A stretch of DNA of 15,750 nt from NCBI GenBank assembly GCA_016735355.1, contig JAERRQ010000333.1, forward strand, positions 1 to 15,750, in the 5' to 3' direction. This document shows, one piece after another, positions 15,610 through 15,750 of the stretch. The translations under genes were made by a program, and so were the position numbers. How positions within the stretch are numbered: the first letter of the stretch is position 1; each line of letters opens with the position of its first letter. The notes below the pieces were generated by a model. It was not told the origin of the DNA. It ran no database searches and saw nothing but the letters and a program-made list of their open reading frames with translations. The stretch is from Desulfobacterales bacterium. GTDB lineage: Bacteria > Desulfobacterota > Desulfobacteria > Desulfobacterales > BuS5.

Positions 15610-15750
15610 TTATATCTTCTCCGGTATGGCTCTATAATTCCATTGCCCCAAATAATCATCGAAAATGATTCTCATAGTTTCTTTAAAATTATCAGAATAT
15701 TTTCTTCCGGTTTGATAGACTTTTTTTATAATGCGGGCTTTAACTTTTAA
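15610..15750 (-). CDS. C-terminal end of a gene running off the right edge, possible transposase
   Basis: 46 codons open from the window edge to a TAA at 15610: KVYQTGRKYSDNFKETMRII then FDDYLGQWNYRAIPEKI. The ending D-x3-GQWNYRAIP loosely resembles the HGxWNYT-type tail of some ISAzo13-family transposases, but the match is from memory and short. It could equally be the end of any other protein. If a transposase, it would fit the mobile character of this end of the window. Confidence 0.35.
   Translation of the reverse strand, partial: LKVKARIIKKVYQTGRKYSDNFKETMRIIFDDYLGQWNYRAIPEKI

Noticed and set aside
1..15750. CRISPR array, cas genes or rRNA
   Set aside because: No regularly spaced direct repeats and no recognisable cas or rRNA sequence on either strand.

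Overview
The window looks like a chromosomal segment of a Gram-negative bacterium, most likely a Desulfobacterales-type (Thermodesulfobacteriota, former Deltaproteobacteria) organism. This rests on a class A PBP with a UB2H domain, a lipobox lipoprotein, YqgE/AlgH, and the general flavour of the proteins. No rRNA or taxon-specific marker is present, so the placement is inference.

Positions 1-6765 are a minus-strand housekeeping block. In transcription order it holds a PBP1B-type peptidoglycan synthase, a small TPR lipoprotein (a candidate LpoP-like activator of that PBP), a 15-bp inverted repeat that may be a dispersed element, the ribosome-assembly GTPase Der, the AAA+ replication-repair protein RarA, and a GDP-mannose 4,6-dehydratase cut by the left edge. 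Der and RarA are 13 nt apart and probably co-transcribed.

Positions 6766-11535 run on the plus strand. A gene-poor divergent gap is followed by a lone AlbA_2/Schlafen-type ATPase-domain regulator. Next comes a tight three-gene run: a B12-binding radical SAM protein of the HpnP/DUF4070 type, a 178-aa protein I do not recognise, and YqgE/AlgH. A short minus-strand gene for a cysteine-rich protein of 68 aa lies at 11640-11846 and has a very strong ribosome-binding site.

From about 12240 rightward the window appears to enter an integrated mobilizable element. The boundary is marked by what reads on the minus strand as the last 13 nt of a tRNA (ending ACCA, initiator-like) followed by a Rho-independent terminator, while the rest of the tRNA is absent. 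Immediately to the right are a MobC-like accessory protein and a relaxase with a three-histidine motif, overlapping by 17 nt. A CxxC zinc-ribbon-like protein follows. A convergent minus-strand acidic protein with its own Cys cluster comes next, and the C-terminus of another minus-strand gene (possibly a transposase) lies at the right edge. The prediction is that the far end of the element, outside this window, carries the intact tRNA and an integrase.

The most promising points are the tRNA-end junction with its mobilization module and unknown Cys-cluster cargo, the PBP1B/TPR-lipoprotein pair, and the tiny cysteine-rich protein.
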